Origin: JAZDMK01 sp043800975
GTDB taxonomy: Bacteria; Bacteroidota; Bacteroidia; Bacteroidales; JAHJDW01
Length of the DNA: 30,812 bases
Assembly: GCA_043800975.1 (NCBI GenBank)
Contig: JAZDMK010000051.1
Span: forward strand, 1 to 30,812
Direction of reading: 5' to 3'
Positions 22,090-30,747 of the stretch are shown here, in pieces (positions within the stretch are counted from its first letter, which is position 1; every line of letters starts with the position of its first letter). The notes under the pieces are model-generated. The model was not told the origin of the DNA and made no database searches. It saw only the letters and a list, made by a program, of their open reading frames with translations. The position numbers and the translations under genes were made by a program.

Positions 22090-22824
22090 ATGGAATCAAT
22101 CATCATAGTTCAGGATCTGGTCAAGCGTTTCGGCAGTTTTGTTGCCAACGATCACCTGACTTTTGATGTGAAGAAAGGTGAGATCTTCGGCTTCCTCGGT
22201 GCGAACGGTGCAGGAAAAACAACCGCCATACGCATCCTCTGCGGCTTATCGAAGCCCACTTCGGGGAAGGCAATGGTAGCGGGTTTCGATGTGTATAAAG
22301 AAACTGAAAAAATAAAAAAGAACATCGGCTACATGAGTCAGCGCTTCTCGTTGTATGATGATCTGTCGGTGTATGAAAACATACGGTTCTACGCAGGTAT
22401 CTATGGATTGCGCAGAAATGAAATCAAGGAAAAATCAAAAATACTGCTTGGCCAACTGGGCATGGAAGGCCATCGCGACAAGTTAATCCGCGACATTCCG
22501 CTGGGCTGGAAACAGAAGCTGGCCTTCTCGGTGGCTGTGTTTCACAATCCCCGTATTGTGTTTTTAGATGAACCCACAGGCGGTGTCGATCCGATTACAC
22601 GGCGTCAGTTCTGGGATCTGATCTATGAAGCTTCCGCGCGCGGAATCACGGTTTTCGTAACTACGCATTACATGGACGAAGCGGAATATTGCCAGCGGGT
22701 TTCTATCATGAACGAAGGAAAAATTGCGGCCATCGGAACACCGGCTGAATTAAAACAACAGTTCGGTGTGGGCAATATGGACGGTGTATTTCTGAAGATC
22801 GCAAGAGGAAAGGAAAGCGTATGA
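22090..22824 (+). CDS. ABC transporter ATPase, YbhF C-half-like, degenerate signature motif
   Basis: This 244-aa ATPase has Walker A GANGAGKTT (37-45), Q-loop Gln84 (YMSQRFS), Walker B IVFLDEP (156-162) and H-loop His193 (TTHYMDEAE), but its signature is IPLGWKQ (136-142) in place of LSGGQ. This PLGWKQ form is typical of the second ATPase half of YbhF-type proteins. Paired with the upstream ATPase it should form one canonical and one degenerate nucleotide site. Its stop overlaps the permease start (ATGA). Confidence 0.93.
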   Translation: MESIIIVQDLVKRFGSFVANDHLTFDVKKGEIFGFLGANGAGKTTAIRILCGLSKPTSGKAMVAGFDVYKETEKIKKNIGYMSQRFSLYDDLSVYENIRFYAGIYGLRRNEIKEKSKILLGQLGMEGHRDKLIRDIPLGWKQKLAFSVAVFHNPRIVFLDEPTGGVDPITRRQFWDLIYEASARGITVFVTTHYMDEAEYCQRVSIMNEGKIAAIGTPAELKQQFGVGNMDGVFLKIARGKESV

Positions 22825-23927
22825 AGCAGTTCATCGGATTTGTACGCAAGGAGTTTCTTCACATCTTCCGCGACACGCGAACGATCATGATTCTGTTTGC
22901 CATGCCTGTTGTTCAGTTGCTGCTTTTCGGATATGTGATCACGAATGAAATCAAAGATGCGAAGATTGCGATTTACGATCAGTCGAAAGATGAGATGACC
23001 CAGAAATTAACGCTGCGTCTCTTGTCGTCCGGCTATTTCGTGCTCGAAAAAAATATTCAGAGTTACAAAGAAATTGAACCCTGTTTCAAAAATGGAGAAG
23101 TAAAACTCGTTGTCATTTTCGGACCCGACTTCTCCAAACGCCTGAAGACAGAGGGAAAGGCGCCCATGCAAATTATTGCCGATGCCTCGGAACCGAATGC
23201 CGCGAATATTTTAACGAACTATGTAACGGGCATCACGGCCAGTTTTGCGATGGAGCAGGCCGCGCTGCAGGGCAGGCCCATGCAGGTGTCGAGCGAGGTG
23301 CGCATGCGTTACAATCCGAATCTCGAAGGCGCTTATCTGTTTGTTCCGGGAATCATCGCCATGCTGCTGATGCTCATCTGCGCGATGATGACCTCCATTT
23401 CCATTACGCGCGAAAAGGAACTGGGCACGATGGAAGTGCTGCTGGTTTCACCTTTAAAACCCATACAGATTATCATCGGCAAAGTGATGCCCTACCTGGT
23501 ATTGGCGTTTATTGATGCCGTACTGATTATCATCATTGCACAAACTGTTTTCGGTGTTCCGGTTGTGGGAAGTATGTTGTTGTTGCTGGCTGAATGTTTT
23601 TTGTTTATTGCACTGGCGCTGTCGCTGGGTGTTTTAATTTCTACGGTTACGTCGAGTCAACAAACTGCCATGCTGATCTCACAGCTGGCGCTGATGCTGC
23701 CGACCATTTTACTTTCCGGATTTATTTTCCCCATCGAAAACATGCCGCAGGTGCTGCAATGGGTTTGTCAGATCATGCCGCCCAAATGGTTCATCATCAT
23801 TCTCCGTGGCATCATGCTGAAGGGAGTGGGCATTGAATACCTATGGCAGGAGACATTGATTCTTGCTGGCTTTACGATATTGTTTATTGTGATCAGCGTT
23901 CGTAAATTTAAAATCAGACTCGATTAG
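22821..23927 (+). CDS. ABC-2 type permease, YbhS/YbhR-like
   Basis: This 368-aa inner membrane protein has one N-terminal membrane segment (about 20-40), a large extracytoplasmic domain (about 45-170), and five to six C-terminal membrane segments. The ABC-2 coupling motif EKELGTMEVLLVSPLKPIQIIIGK follows the second segment, near residues 195-218. It forms the transport channel with the next gene product. It overlaps the ATPase gene by four bases. Confidence 0.92.
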   Translation: MKQFIGFVRKEFLHIFRDTRTIMILFAMPVVQLLLFGYVITNEIKDAKIAIYDQSKDEMTQKLTLRLLSSGYFVLEKNIQSYKEIEPCFKNGEVKLVVIFGPDFSKRLKTEGKAPMQIIADASEPNAANILTNYVTGITASFAMEQAALQGRPMQVSSEVRMRYNPNLEGAYLFVPGIIAMLLMLICAMMTSISITREKELGTMEVLLVSPLKPIQIIIGKVMPYLVLAFIDAVLIIIIAQTVFGVPVVGSMLLLLAECFLFIALALSLGVLISTVTSSQQTAMLISQLALMLPTILLSGFIFPIENMPQVLQWVCQIMPPKWFIIILRGIMLKGVGIEYLWQETLILAGFTILFIVISVRKFKIRLD

Positions 23928-23928
23928 T

Positions 23929-25035
23929 ATGCGCACGATATTGTTCCTCATACAAAAAGAATTCATCCAGATTTTCCGCAACCGGACGATGCTGCCGATC
24001 ATCTTTGTCATGCCGCTGGTGCAGTTGATTATTCTGGTGAATGCCGCTACATTCGAGATGAAGCACATCCGTCTGATGGTGATTGATCAGGATCTGAGTA
24101 TGCGTTCGCGGCAGCTGAGCAGTAAGTTCAGTGGCTCGCCTTTTTATGTTGTGCAGACCGGAAATTTCTCTTTGAAGCAGGGCGACGATGCGCTGAAACG
24201 CAACACTGCCGATGCCTATCTCGTGATACCCGCTGACTTTGACAAGCGGTTACAAAAGGAAAACGGAGCTTCCGTTCAGCTGGTGGTGAATGCTATCAAC
24301 GGCACCTCCGCCGCGCTGACAAGTGCATACAGCAGTATGATCATCAACGATTATAACCAGAACATTGCAACCGAAAGCGGATTGTCGTCGGGAGGAAACA
24401 TTGATGTATCGCGGCAATACTGGTTTAATCCCGAACTGAATTATCAGACGTTTATGGTTCCGGGAATTCTTGTACTGCTTGTAACCCTTATCGGACTAAT
24501 GCTTTCAGGGATGAATGTGGTGCGTGAAAAAGAAATGGGAACCATCGAACAGATCAATGCAACACCCATCAGCAAGTATCAGTTCATTGCCGGAAAGCTG
24601 CTTCCATTCTGGATTCTGGGATTGTTTGAACTGGCCTTTGGCCTCATTGTCGGAAAGCTTTTATTTGATATTCCTTTGATCGGGAGCCTGTGGCTTTTGT
24701 TCGGCGTGGCGATGGTATATATGATTGTTGTGCTGGCGGCGGGATTGCTCATCAGTACGCTGACCAACACGCAGCAACAGGCCATGCTGCTTTCGTTTTT
24801 CTTTATGATTATTTTTATCATGATGAGCGGACTATTCACTTCGGTGGAGAACATGCCGCAATGGGCGCAGGACGTGAATCAGATTAATCCTATCGCTCAT
24901 TTCATTAACATCGTTCGCATGATATTGCTGAAGGGGTCTGGCTTTGCTGATTTCCGATATGACTTTTTCTGTTTAGTAATTTTGGGATCAATTCTGCTTT
25001 CAGCGTCGGTGTGGCGGTACAGGAAGACGGCTTAG
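23929..25035 (+). CDS. ABC-2 type permease, YbhR/YbhS-like
   Basis: This 368-aa protein has the same layout and the same length as the preceding permease: an N-terminal membrane segment, an extracytoplasmic domain (about 45-175) and C-terminal membrane segments, with EKEMGTIEQINATP then AGKLLPF as the coupling region. The two are diverged paralogues that should form a heterodimer. It starts one base after the upstream stop codon. It is the last gene of the operon. Confidence 0.92.
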   Translation: MRTILFLIQKEFIQIFRNRTMLPIIFVMPLVQLIILVNAATFEMKHIRLMVIDQDLSMRSRQLSSKFSGSPFYVVQTGNFSLKQGDDALKRNTADAYLVIPADFDKRLQKENGASVQLVVNAINGTSAALTSAYSSMIINDYNQNIATESGLSSGGNIDVSRQYWFNPELNYQTFMVPGILVLLVTLIGLMLSGMNVVREKEMGTIEQINATPISKYQFIAGKLLPFWILGLFELAFGLIVGKLLFDIPLIGSLWLLFGVAMVYMIVVLAAGLLISTLTNTQQQAMLLSFFFMIIFIMMSGLFTSVENMPQWAQDVNQINPIAHFINIVRMILLKGSGFADFRYDFFCLVILGSILLSASVWRYRKTA

Positions 25036-25055
25036 TCTGTCGTAAAACGACAGAC
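25035..25055. repeat. 9-bp perfect hairpin at the operon end
   Basis: GTCTGTCGT (25035-25043) and ACGACAGAC (25047-25055) pair perfectly with a 3-nt loop. The first base is the last base of the permease stop codon. No T-run follows, only CACTCACTC low-complexity sequence, so it may act as a weak or Rho-assisted 3' end shared by the converging genes. Confidence 0.6.
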
Positions 25056-25094
25056 ACTCACTCTCACACTCACTCCAAAAGTAGAAATAAAGAG

Positions 25095-25643
25095 CTATTT
25101 CTTCTCCGGCAATTTCATATCATCTTCCGATCCCGGATACAGGTTCCAGTAATTATCGCCTTTTCGCCAGATATAAAATTTGCTTGTTCCGTTTGAGAGA
25201 TATCGTGTTACACACCAGGTGTTGGGTTCATTCTTGTATTTTTTTGTGTAATCGAATTCCTGATTCATATTTCCCATATTCGTGTATTCTTTGCAATAAA
25301 CGTATTCTCCGTTTTTGAACGAATGCTTCGAGCTGATTTGTCCGTTGCTTTTTTTCCATTCATAATCACCGTCCAGTATTTTGGATTTGGAAGGTTTGAA
25401 TACTTCCAGCTTCCAGTCTTTCTTTCCGCAGGGCCCCATGGGGTAGAGGTTGGTGCCATGATCATAAACAGTATAGCGAATGTATTTTGCAGAGGATGTA
25501 TCTTCGGTTTCTTTCCAGATTTCATCCAGATACATTTTCCAGGGACCGTGTTTTTTACCGCCTTCATCCAGCTGGTTAATCTGAGCTGAAGCAATAAAGG
25601 GAAGACCAGTCAGGAAGAGTAGGGTAGATAAGAAGAATTTCAT
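25095..25643 (-). CDS. Small secreted protein of unknown function, MORN/YwqK-like
   Basis: This 182-aa protein has a signal peptide (1-20, ending ASA-Q). The mature part begins with GGKKHGPWKMY, a word typical of MORN-like/YwqK repeat proteins, and has later G-x-Y-x-W-K and FKNGEYVYCKEY segments that look like degenerate repeats. Four cysteines are not arranged in a known motif. It converges on the efflux operon. I do not recognise a function. Confidence 0.7.
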   Translation of the reverse strand: MKFFLSTLLFLTGLPFIASAQINQLDEGGKKHGPWKMYLDEIWKETEDTSSAKYIRYTVYDHGTNLYPMGPCGKKDWKLEVFKPSKSKILDGDYEWKKSNGQISSKHSFKNGEYVYCKEYTNMGNMNQEFDYTKKYKNEPNTWCVTRYLSNGTSKFYIWRKGDNYWNLYPGSEDDMKLPEKK

Positions 25644-25695
25644 TGTAAGGAATTTGGATGCAAAATTACAAATTCTGTAATTAAAGAAATGTATT

Positions 25696-25703
25696 TATCT
25701 TTG
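25696..25703 (+). promoter_or_regulatory. -7 element TATCTTTG very close to the start codon
   Basis: TATCTTTG matches TAnnTTTG and lies seven bases before ATG 25710. A TCTG at 25674-25677 is a weak -33 candidate. If used, the mRNA would be leaderless or nearly so. Confidence 0.45.
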
Positions 25704-25709
25704 TTCCTG

Positions 25710-26237
25710 ATGAAAGGAAAAAGGAATTATTTCGCAACGATTTTTATCATGACCCTGCTGCTGGGGGGATGCAGCGGTTGGTTCAGTGGAATGCGCTATC
25801 CCGATTTACGAAAGATTCCCGTGAATGCACAACGTGCAGATGATTCCAACCACATGTTGCAGGCACAGAAGATGAAAATCCTGCATGCTTTGAAATTTGT
25901 GGAAAAAGCAGAAGAGATTATTTGGATGAATCCGCTTAGTATTGTTATGAAAAGCAATACAGCAAGCCATCCCGGAGTTTTTATGAAAATCAAAAAAAAG
26001 ACATTGTCTTTGAAACACAAATTAAGTGTCGCTTCCCAATTGAGAAAAATGGTAGAAAAGCAAAACCAGCCCATGGGGAACCAGGTTTTACTTGCAATCC
26101 TTCTGGGCATATTTATTATCAGTTTCATATTGTTGGCAATTAACATAAAGGACATTCCGGGTTTTGGATGTGCACTTTGGATAATTGGATTTTTATTTAT
26201 TATGATAATAATATTTGCTTTAATGTATAGGGATTAA
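25710..26237 (+). CDS. Lipoprotein of unknown function with C-terminal membrane segments (copy A)
   Basis: This 175-aa protein has a lipoprotein signal (TLLLGGC-SG, Cys21), a conserved soluble segment (about 28-118: MRYPDLRKIPVNAQR, DSNHMLQAQKM, MNPLSIVMKSNTASH, KTLSLK, KLSVAS, LRKM) and two C-terminal hydrophobic segments separated by GFGCALW. An upstream in-frame ATG (25689) precedes the likely promoter box, so I use 25710. It is paralogous to the next gene. I do not recognise the family; the soluble part is mainly helical by appearance. Confidence 0.75.
   Translation: MKGKRNYFATIFIMTLLLGGCSGWFSGMRYPDLRKIPVNAQRADDSNHMLQAQKMKILHALKFVEKAEEIIWMNPLSIVMKSNTASHPGVFMKIKKKTLSLKHKLSVASQLRKMVEKQNQPMGNQVLLAILLGIFIISFILLAINIKDIPGFGCALWIIGFLFIMIIIFALMYRD
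25806..25870 (+). repeat. 65-bp block repeated at 26557-26621
   Basis: The two blocks, 751 bases apart, differ at one base. A second identical run of about 36 bases covers CTTAGTATTGTTATGAAAAG and beyond. Between and beyond these the two genes differ at many positions, so identity is patchy. Confidence 0.85.
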
Positions 26238-26426
26238 ATTTATCAAATAGTTTTGTCGGGTAAGAATATTAATTCGATCATAAGGAACTTGTATTGGCCG
26301 ATGCCGGATTTGTAATTACTGATGCAGCCATGCATACATTGTAGAATGAGACTCCGTTTTCATAAATATATAAAACAAATTGTTGTTTTTTTCAACAAAA
26401 AGAAATTCGGAATAAAAGAGAAATTT

Positions 26427-26434
26427 TACATTTG
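26427..26434 (+). promoter_or_regulatory. -7 element TACATTTG before lipoprotein copy B
   Basis: TACATTTG matches TAnnTTTG, 17 bases before the start at 26452. No standard -33 box was found. The rest of 26238-26451 shows no gene. Confidence 0.45.
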
Positions 26435-26451
26435 CAAAACAAATTGAATCT

Positions 26452-26994
26452 ATGTCATTTTTTGCAATGCATACATCAAAAATTATTTTATTGCTGGCAG
26501 CAATTCTTCTGACATCAGGATGTAATCTGAATTTTAATCCGATGCGTTATCCAGACTTACGAAAGATTCCCGTGAATGCACAACGTGCAAATGATTCCAA
26601 CCACATGTTGCAGGCACAGAAAATGCGCATGCTGCATTCTGTAAAACTTGTGGAAAGAGCCGAAGAGATTGTCTGGATGAATCCACTTAGTATTGTTATG
26701 AAAAGCAATACAGCAAGCCATTCTGGTGTTTTTCAAAAAATTGAAAATAAGACATTGTCTTTAAAGAATAAGTTGAGTGTGGCTTCACGCTTAAGAAAAA
26801 TGATTGAGAAACAAAACAAACCAGCAGATGCAATGTTTATTATTATTGCAATCCTGCTGATATTTGTAATCGGGGCGATCATTGCAGTAATCAAGATAAC
26901 GGATCCTACCGGCGGAATGGGCTGTTTACTTTGGGGAATTTTCATTTTGGTTGTGCTGGGTTTACTTTTTGGTGTGGTTCTCAGCAGCAAATGA
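26452..26994 (+). CDS. Lipoprotein of unknown function with C-terminal membrane segments (copy B)
   Basis: This 180-aa paralogue of the upstream gene has a lipoprotein signal (AILLTSGC-NL), the same soluble segment with a few substitutions (NPMRYPDLRKIPVNAQR, MLQAQKM, MNPLSIVMKSNTASH) and two C-terminal hydrophobic segments separated by GMGCLLW. Signal and membrane parts differ much more than the soluble part. An alternative start at 26467 gives a shorter signal. It has its own promoter-like box, so the two copies may be expressed separately. Function unknown. Confidence 0.75.
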   Translation: MSFFAMHTSKIILLLAAILLTSGCNLNFNPMRYPDLRKIPVNAQRANDSNHMLQAQKMRMLHSVKLVERAEEIVWMNPLSIVMKSNTASHSGVFQKIENKTLSLKNKLSVASRLRKMIEKQNKPADAMFIIIAILLIFVIGAIIAVIKITDPTGGMGCLLWGIFILVVLGLLFGVVLSSK

Positions 26995-27295
26995 TGAGAT
27001 ACATTTTATACGGGTGAGAGGTTATTGGCTAATATAAATAGTCTGTTGCAATTACAATAGATACTGAACTTATTGTCAGAAAAATAAAATTAAACAGGTC
27101 GATACTTGTTTTGTTTTTAACTTTTATTGATGCAGATATCGACAAAAACAACCTTTTTGCAAATTAATTCGTCTTCTAAGGGTTTTTGCTAAGTTATTAA
27201 GTATAAAAATAGACTATCTTTCTGCCCTTTAAAATAGTTCTTCTCTAACTTATGAATTTCTTTGATTAAGAAAAAGGTTTAAATATTTTTATTTT
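26995..27295. other. AT-rich intergenic stretch without a recognised gene
   Basis: No coding frame is supported here. A 7-bp inverted repeat GTCGATA (27098-27104) / TATCGAC (27137-27143) is present. TATCTTTC (27215-27222) is a one-mismatch -7 box. The start codon at 27296 is preceded by an AT-rich run with no Shine-Dalgarno. Confidence 0.4.
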
Positions 27296-30200
27296 ATGAA
27301 GAATCTCCTCCACCTCATTGCATCATTAGCTACTTCAGTGTTGTTGCTTTTTTTTGTTTCCAATGCAAATGCTCAGGCGCCCGGTTGCCCTTTTGTTGAA
27401 GCAGGGCCCAACACGACGGTTCCCTGCAACGGGAGTACTACAATCAACGCTTCATTTCTTCCGACTGGTGCTACAACAACATACTCTGTCGGATCCATTC
27501 CATATGCACCACCCTATCCGATGAATGCAGGAACAGCAATCATGGTTGGTTCTGATGATGTCTGGTCAGCAGTAATTCCACTCCCCTTTAATTTCTGTTA
27601 TTTTGGAACTTCCTATAACCAGATTGTTGTTGGTGCAAACGGTTGCATTTCTTTTAATACTGCTTATGCAAGTGGCTCTTGTCCCTGGTCATTTTCTGCA
27701 AGTTGTCCCAGCAGTTCAATTCCAATTAATACTATTTACGGCCCTTATCATGATATTGACCCAAGTGTTGGTGGAAGCATTTATCAGGCAGTTCTTGGAA
27801 CATATCCTTGCCGGACATTTGTGGTAAACTATTACAATGTTCCGATGTACAGTTCTTCTTGTAATTCCATGCTTGCTACGCACCAGATTGTGCTTTATGA
27901 AGGAACCAATGCCATTGAAGTATATATACAGAGTGCTCCTTTGTGTTCCAGTTGGAATTCAGGAAACAAAATGATTGGGATTCAAAATTCTACCGGAACA
28001 GTTGGGTTCACCCCTCCGGGTAGAAATACGGGTGCATGGTCAACTTCCAATGAAGCTTGGCGCTTTATGCCCAATGGAGCACCCAATTACGTTTTTGGCT
28101 GGTATCAGGGGGGTGTTTTAATTTCTACTTCTCCTTCTTTAAGTGTTACGCCAGCAGGTACTACTGCTTATGAAGCACAGATTGTATATACCAACTGTGA
28201 CGGATCAACCTATACTGATCGCGATACTGTTGTCGTCAGCACTTCTTCTACTCCAACGATCGGCATATCCCCTTCGGCGACCAGCGTTTGCGGAGGACAG
28301 CCCGTAACTCTCACCGCTAGTGGAGGGGTTTCTTACACCTGGAGTTCAGGCGGGACCGGGAATCCAATAACCGTTTATCCCATTGCAAATACTACATACA
28401 CAGTAACAGGAACTGATGCTTTGGGCTGTCAGGGGACATCCTCGGTTGTTATCAATATGAATGCGGGAACGCCCATCACAGTGAACAGCCCGGCAATTTG
28501 TTCCGGGCAAACAGCAACGTTAACTGCAAATGGTGGCGTTAGTTATCAATGGAGCGGAGGTCTTGGAACGAGCAACCCATTAACTGTAAGTCCCGGGTCT
28601 ACTACAACATACACCGTTACAGGCACAGACGGTTCCGGATGTGTGGGATCGACTTCAGCAGTGGTTACTGTAAACCCGAATCCTACAATAACGGTTAACA
28701 GCCCTTCAATTTGTCCGGGTCAATCTGCAACGCTGACTGCCAGCGGAGGAGATACGTGGCAGTGGTCAGGAGGGTTGGGAACAACCAATCCTTTGGTAGT
28801 TAGTCCGGCTACAACAACAACCTATACAGTTACAGGGACCAGTTCAGCCGGTTGTTCTTCAACTTCAATTGCGGTTGTAACTATGAATGCCAGCCCCACA
28901 ATATCTGTTAACAATTCAAGCATTTGTTCCGGGCAAACAGCAACACTCACTGCATCAGGCGGAATTAGCTATGCCTGGAGCGGAGGATTATCAGGAAACC
29001 CTGCTGCTACATCTCCGGGAATTTCAACTACATACACCGTTACGGGCACATCTGCTTTAGGGTGTACCGGCACAGCTCAGGCAATAGTTACTGTCAATCC
29101 AACCCCTACAGTTACAGTCAATGCACCAGCCATTTGTTCCGGACAGGCAGCAACTCTTACTGCCAGCGGAGCAACGACATATCAATGGAATACCGGGTCT
29201 TCATCCAATCCGATTACTGTTATGCCGGGATCAACCACAACTTATACAGTTACAGGAACTTCATTGGGTTGTACTGGAACTGCAACTACTGTTGTTACTG
29301 TCAATTCGAGTCCTATTGTTACAGTCAATAATGCTGCTATTTGTCCCGGTGAAACAGCAACTCTTACTCCAGGTGGTGCAAGCAGTTATGTTTGGACAGG
29401 AGGTTTAAGTGGCAACCCTGCGACGGCAAGTCCTGCGTCAACAACAACCTATACAGTAACCGGAACAAACAGCAATGGCTGCACCGGAACTGCACTATCA
29501 ATAGTGACCGTTAATCCCACACCAAACGTTACGGTTAATAGTCCCAGCATTTGTCCGGGGGCAACAGCAACCCTTACAGCTTCAGGCGCCAATACATATG
29601 CTTGGAGTAGTGGTTTAAGCGGAAACCCTGCTACAGCCAGCCCCGCAACCACCACGACTTACACCGTAACAGGAACATCATCAGCAGGTTGTATAGGAAC
29701 AGGCACAACAGTGGTAACGGTTCAGCCAAATCCTACAATAACAGTAAACAATGCAACAGTTTGTTTAGGTGAAGTTGCAACACTTACAGCAGCTGGTGCC
29801 ACGACATACGCATGGAGCGGTGGTCTGAACGGGAACCCGGCTACTACATCACCCAATAATACCATTACATATACAGTTACGGGAACAGATGGAAATGGCT
29901 GCACGAATACTGCCAATGCAGTTGTTACTGTAAACCCACTTCCAGTTGTAACCACAGGTCTCAATCAAACGATTTGCCTTGGGGAATCTACTTCACTGAG
30001 TGTAAACGGAACCAATCTGGTAGCCTATCTCTGGAGTCCCACAACGGGTCTTTCCAGCCCAACAGCACCTGATCCAATTGCAACACCATTGGCAACTACA
30101 ACTTATACTGTTACTGCAACAAATAACTTCGGCTGTTCAAATACAGGAAGTACAATTGTAAATGTAAGTTCAGTTACGGCAAGCTTTTTCGGAGGTCCTG

Positions 30201-30691
30201 CAAATTTAGACGAACCCCTCATTATCACATTTGCTGACCAGTCGTCGGCCAATGCAATTAACTGGCAGTGGGATTTTGGCAACGGGACTTATTCTAATTT
30301 ACAAAATCCTGTAGTGACCTATAGTCAAGCCGGGCCATACATTGTAATGCTAATTGTTACAAATGCAGAAAACTGCGTTGATACAATTATTCAGGAAATC
30401 ATCGTAAAACCGAAATTTGAAATTACAATTCCCAACGTATTTACACCCAATGCTGACGGTTACAATGATGTATTCGGACCCAAGATGGTTGGCTTTGAAA
30501 CATTCCATATGCTTATCTTCAACCGCTGGGGAAGACTGTTATTCGAAACAGGATCCTATAGCGACCTTTGGGATGGTGGAACCAACAGCGGAAAAGAAGC
30601 TCCGGATGGAGTATATTATTTCATTATGGAAATCGTTATAAATTCTAACAGAACGATAAGTGAAAAAGGAAATGTGACTTTGATAAGGTAA
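27296..30691 (+). CDS. Large secreted protein with nine Ig-like repeats, PKD and T9SS type B domain
   Basis: This 1131-aa protein has a signal peptide (1-26, ending NANA-Q), a cysteine-rich beta head (about 27-260; contains GANGCISFNTAY and NYYNVPMYSSSC), an Ig-like linker (about 265-315), nine Ig-like repeats of the ITVNSPxICxGQxATLTASGG type (about 318-955), a PKD domain (WQWDFGNGTYSNLQNP, about 960-1040) and a T9SS type B domain (IPNVFTPNADGYNDVFGP, IFNRWGRLLFETG, DGVYYFIMEI). It lacks the SprB block of the two other adhesins. It is likely displayed on the cell surface; ligand unknown. A terminator follows 22 bases after the stop codon. Confidence 0.88.
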   Translation: MKNLLHLIASLATSVLLLFFVSNANAQAPGCPFVEAGPNTTVPCNGSTTINASFLPTGATTTYSVGSIPYAPPYPMNAGTAIMVGSDDVWSAVIPLPFNFCYFGTSYNQIVVGANGCISFNTAYASGSCPWSFSASCPSSSIPINTIYGPYHDIDPSVGGSIYQAVLGTYPCRTFVVNYYNVPMYSSSCNSMLATHQIVLYEGTNAIEVYIQSAPLCSSWNSGNKMIGIQNSTGTVGFTPPGRNTGAWSTSNEAWRFMPNGAPNYVFGWYQGGVLISTSPSLSVTPAGTTAYEAQIVYTNCDGSTYTDRDTVVVSTSSTPTIGISPSATSVCGGQPVTLTASGGVSYTWSSGGTGNPITVYPIANTTYTVTGTDALGCQGTSSVVINMNAGTPITVNSPAICSGQTATLTANGGVSYQWSGGLGTSNPLTVSPGSTTTYTVTGTDGSGCVGSTSAVVTVNPNPTITVNSPSICPGQSATLTASGGDTWQWSGGLGTTNPLVVSPATTTTYTVTGTSSAGCSSTSIAVVTMNASPTISVNNSSICSGQTATLTASGGISYAWSGGLSGNPAATSPGISTTYTVTGTSALGCTGTAQAIVTVNPTPTVTVNAPAICSGQAATLTASGATTYQWNTGSSSNPITVMPGSTTTYTVTGTSLGCTGTATTVVTVNSSPIVTVNNAAICPGETATLTPGGASSYVWTGGLSGNPATASPASTTTYTVTGTNSNGCTGTALSIVTVNPTPNVTVNSPSICPGATATLTASGANTYAWSSGLSGNPATASPATTTTYTVTGTSSAGCIGTGTTVVTVQPNPTITVNNATVCLGEVATLTAAGATTYAWSGGLNGNPATTSPNNTITYTVTGTDGNGCTNTANAVVTVNPLPVVTTGLNQTICLGESTSLSVNGTNLVAYLWSPTTGLSSPTAPDPIATPLATTTYTVTATNNFGCSNTGSTIVNVSSVTASFFGGPANLDEPLIITFADQSSANAINWQWDFGNGTYSNLQNPVVTYSQAGPYIVMLIVTNAENCVDTIIQEIIVKPKFEITIPNVFTPNADGYNDVFGPKMVGFETFHMLIFNRWGRLLFETGSYSDLWDGGTNSGKEAPDGVYYFIMEIVINSNRTISEKGNVTLIR

Positions 30692-30712
30692 TTATCTTAT
30701 TAGTGATTTTAA

Positions 30713-30743
30713 TAAAAAAGGCTTCTAACAGAAGCCTTTTTTG
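30713..30743. terminator. Bidirectional intrinsic terminator
   Basis: GGCTTC (30720-30725) pairs with GAAGCC (30731-30736), with A6 before and T6 after. It can end both the adhesin transcript and the converging gene to the right. Confidence 0.85.
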
Positions 30744-30747
30744 TTAA

